Positions 62,597 to 64,000 of a stretch of DNA of 64,000 bases are shown here, in pieces. The DNA lies in the NCBI RefSeq assembly GCF_000967495.1, contig NZ_JXXU01000029.1, positions 1 through 64,000 of the forward strand. Reading direction: 5' to 3'. Numbering within the stretch: the stretch's first letter is position 1; every line of letters starts with the position of its first letter. The notes under the pieces are model-generated. The model did not search any database, had not been told where the DNA came from, and was given only the letters and a program-made list of their open reading frames with translations. This DNA comes from Vibrio neptunius (GTDB lineage Bacteria > Pseudomonadota > Gammaproteobacteria > Enterobacterales > Vibrionaceae). The position numbers and the translations under genes were made by a program.

Positions 62597-63066
62597 AACC
62601 ACCCCCTTTCGGCAAACGAGGTGCAGCTATCGCCTGTCACGATATGGTCCAATACGCGAACTTCTACCAGCGCGAGCGCGTCTTTGAGTCTTTCGGTTAT
62701 GCGTCTATCGGCTTGAGACGGTGTTGAGTCACCGGATGGATGGTTATGGGCAAATATCACCGCTGCGGCATTCACTTCTAATACCGCTTTCACCACTTCA
62801 CGTGGATAGACGCTGGCCGCATCTACGGTGCCATGAAACAGCTCTTTAAATTCAATCAGTCGGTTTTGGTTATCCAGCAGCAATAAGGCAAACACTTCAC
62901 GCTCATAGTTGCCTAGCTTACAGCGAACGTACTCTTTAGTGGCTTCAGGTTTAGTTAGGGCATCACCGCGCACATAGCGGTTAGCTAGTATCTCAGCGGC
63001 GTGCTCTAGGATTTCATTTTCTTGATAGCGTTGCTGCTTTTGGTAATCGGAAGTTATGGGATTCAT
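62593..63066 (-). CDS. RadC/YkfG-family JAMM-domain protein
   Basis: The 157-aa protein has the JAMM metalloprotease-like motif: [14 protein letters not shown] fits HxHP(x)7SxxD, and an upstream Glu lies in [10 protein letters not shown]. Short RadC proteins of this kind are frequent in genomic islands and defence-rich elements; the old DNA-repair assignment is not supported. It starts a radC-DUF2787-DUF2787-58aa operon and is divergent from the WYL regulator. Confidence 0.9.
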   Translation of the reverse strand: MNPITSDYQKQQRYQENEILEHAAEILANRYVRGDALTKPEATKEYVRCKLGNYEREVFALLLLDNQNRLIEFKELFHGTVDAASVYPREVVKAVLEVNAAAVIFAHNHPSGDSTPSQADRRITERLKDALALVEVRVLDHIVTGDSCTSFAERGWL

Positions 63067-63318
63067 TTCTGGCTCCTGTCGGAATCAATGATGGGATTTC
63101 ACATTGATGACATATGCCTGAAAATTTTTGGATTGAGGGGATTATGCATGAACAGGCTCACATAAGTAATTAACTCGCTGAGGTTCCTTATTAGCCGAAG
63201 TTTGCTCATAGTGTGATATGGCATAATAAAATTGGTTAGGATATGTGATTTTATTTGTTTTATAATCGGTCCAACTTGATACACGTACTCTGAATAGGTT
63301 TTGGATGTTGAAGGTTTC
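63067..63318. promoter_or_regulatory. Divergent promoter region between radC and the WYL regulator
   Basis: This is an A/T-rich 250-bp region. TATAAT at 63261-63266 is a good -10 element for the rightward gene, with no clear -35 at the best distance. No strong palindrome is seen. Confidence 0.4.
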
Positions 63319-64000
63319 ATGACGAAGATAAAAAACGAAGTAATGAGCGATAAGGCCCAGCAACTTTTAGAAAAGTTACCACAGGCAAGCCGTGATCGTA
63401 TTGCCCATATCGACTTCACCTTATTGTTCAAGGGAGAAGCTGTGCGTGCTGATTTGGTAGAGCGTTTTGGCATAGCTCCAACACAAGCGACGAAAGACTT
63501 CACCCTTTACCGAGAGCTTGCTCCAGGCAATATTGAATATGACCAAAAGCTAAAGTTGCACAAGCGTGGTGGAGCATTTGAATCTTTGTTCGACTATGAC
63601 GTTGTGAGAACACTGGCGACGATTAGCCAAGGCTACGGAGATGGCTTTACTGGAAAGGTAAAACCACCTCTTGCGTGTGAAGCGCCTTATCACCTTAACA
63701 AGCCGAGTCTATCGATAGTGGCGAAGGTCACCGAGGCCATTCACAAAGGCAAAGCCTTGGGCATTACCTATGTGTCGTTATCGAGTGGTGAAACCACGCG
63801 TGAAATTGTGCCGCATACTCTGGTGGACAATGGCCTACGTTGGCATGTTCGTGGTTTTGACCGCAAGCATGGTGAGTTCCGTGACTTTGTACTGACCCGA
63901 ATTAAAGCAGCGGTTGTGCTTGAAGGTTCAACGTTGTCTGAGGCTGAGCTCGAAACACAGGATCGGCAATGGAACCGCTTTGTAGAACTGGAGTTAGTAC
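63319..64000 (+). CDS. BrxR/CapW-like WYL-domain regulator, cut by the window edge
   Basis: The frame is open for 227 codons to the end of the window. It has an N-terminal winged helix (FKGEAVRADLVERFGIAP, then TQATKDFTLYRELAPGN) and a WYL domain (KALGITYVSLSSGETTREIV, LRWHVRGFDRK, RDFVLTRI), and enters the WCX part (QWNRFVELELV). This is the layout of BrxR/CapW repressors, which lie at the head of BREX, CBASS and other defence systems and repress them. AAGG lies just upstream of the ATG at 63319. Confidence 0.88.
   Translation, partial: MTKIKNEVMSDKAQQLLEKLPQASRDRIAHIDFTLLFKGEAVRADLVERFGIAPTQATKDFTLYRELAPGNIEYDQKLKLHKRGGAFESLFDYDVVRTLATISQGYGDGFTGKVKPPLACEAPYHLNKPSLSIVAKVTEAIHKGKALGITYVSLSSGETTREIVPHTLVDNGLRWHVRGFDRKHGEFRDFVLTRIKAAVVLEGSTLSEAELETQDRQWNRFVELELV

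Overview
The window reads as chromosome 1 of a Vibrio (Vibrionaceae, Gammaproteobacteria). The order hemY-hemX-hemD-hemC / cyaA / cyaY / lptM-lysA-dapF-DUF484-xerC-yigB, then ftsY-ftsE-ftsX-rpoH, glpE-glpG, ubiC-ubiA, plsB / dgkA / lexA / dinF and sthA / fabR-yijD / trmA is the enterobacterial/vibrio backbone order, and the protein sequences match that group. I cannot name the species.

Bases 1 to about 45,900 are ordinary core genome. They cover tetrapyrrole synthesis, adenylate cyclase, lysine synthesis, division and SRP targeting, heat-shock sigma factor, glycerol/phospholipid synthesis, ubiquinone synthesis and SOS control. Lineage accessory genes sit between these blocks: an arsenate-detoxification operon (arsR, GAPDH, a phosphatase, arsJ; 19.3-22.5 kb), an acyltransferase whose Shine-Dalgarno lies inside a perfect hairpin (22.6 kb), an EAL-HDOD protein, an amidohydrolase, and a Fur-box-preceded methyltransferase between lexA and dinF. 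Many operon ends carry clear hairpin terminators. Several genes are too short for ordinary calling, among them lptM (40 aa) and a 26-aa membrane microprotein at 25,936-26,016.

From about 45,950 to the right edge the window lies inside an integrated genomic island of CP4/P4-satellite type. The last ~16 codons of trmA (45,912-45,960) are left next to yijD, and a P4-type tyrosine integrase follows at once, so the island entered the 3' end of trmA. Its right end and the trmA body lie beyond 64,000. In order the island carries: integrase; about 1 kb of non-coding DNA with DnaA boxes and hairpins; an 80-aa two-repeat protein plus a Zn-finger/Ser-rich/TIR protein; a small membrane protein; a winged-helix protein; three tandem Inovirus-Gp2/YfjJ-type genes; an AlpA-like regulator; RNase HI; an orphan 366-aa protein; a 36-aa protein; a NYN-LOTUS protein; an S-type-pyocin-like nuclease toxin with a probable immunity gene; a small exported protein and a lipoprotein; a WYL-type regulator; a 58-aa membrane protein; two DUF2787 proteins; a RadC-like protein; and the first 227 codons of a BrxR-type WYL regulator that runs off the window.

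The most interesting signals are in the island. (1) The three tandem Gp2 paralogues keep HUH and YxxK nickase-like motifs only in the first copy, and each copy is preceded by a hairpin whose 3' arm contains its Shine-Dalgarno. (2) The 80-aa plus TIR gene pair looks like a compact NAD-targeting effector module. (3) The BrxR-like regulator next to RadC/DUF2787 suggests that a defence system starts just outside the window.
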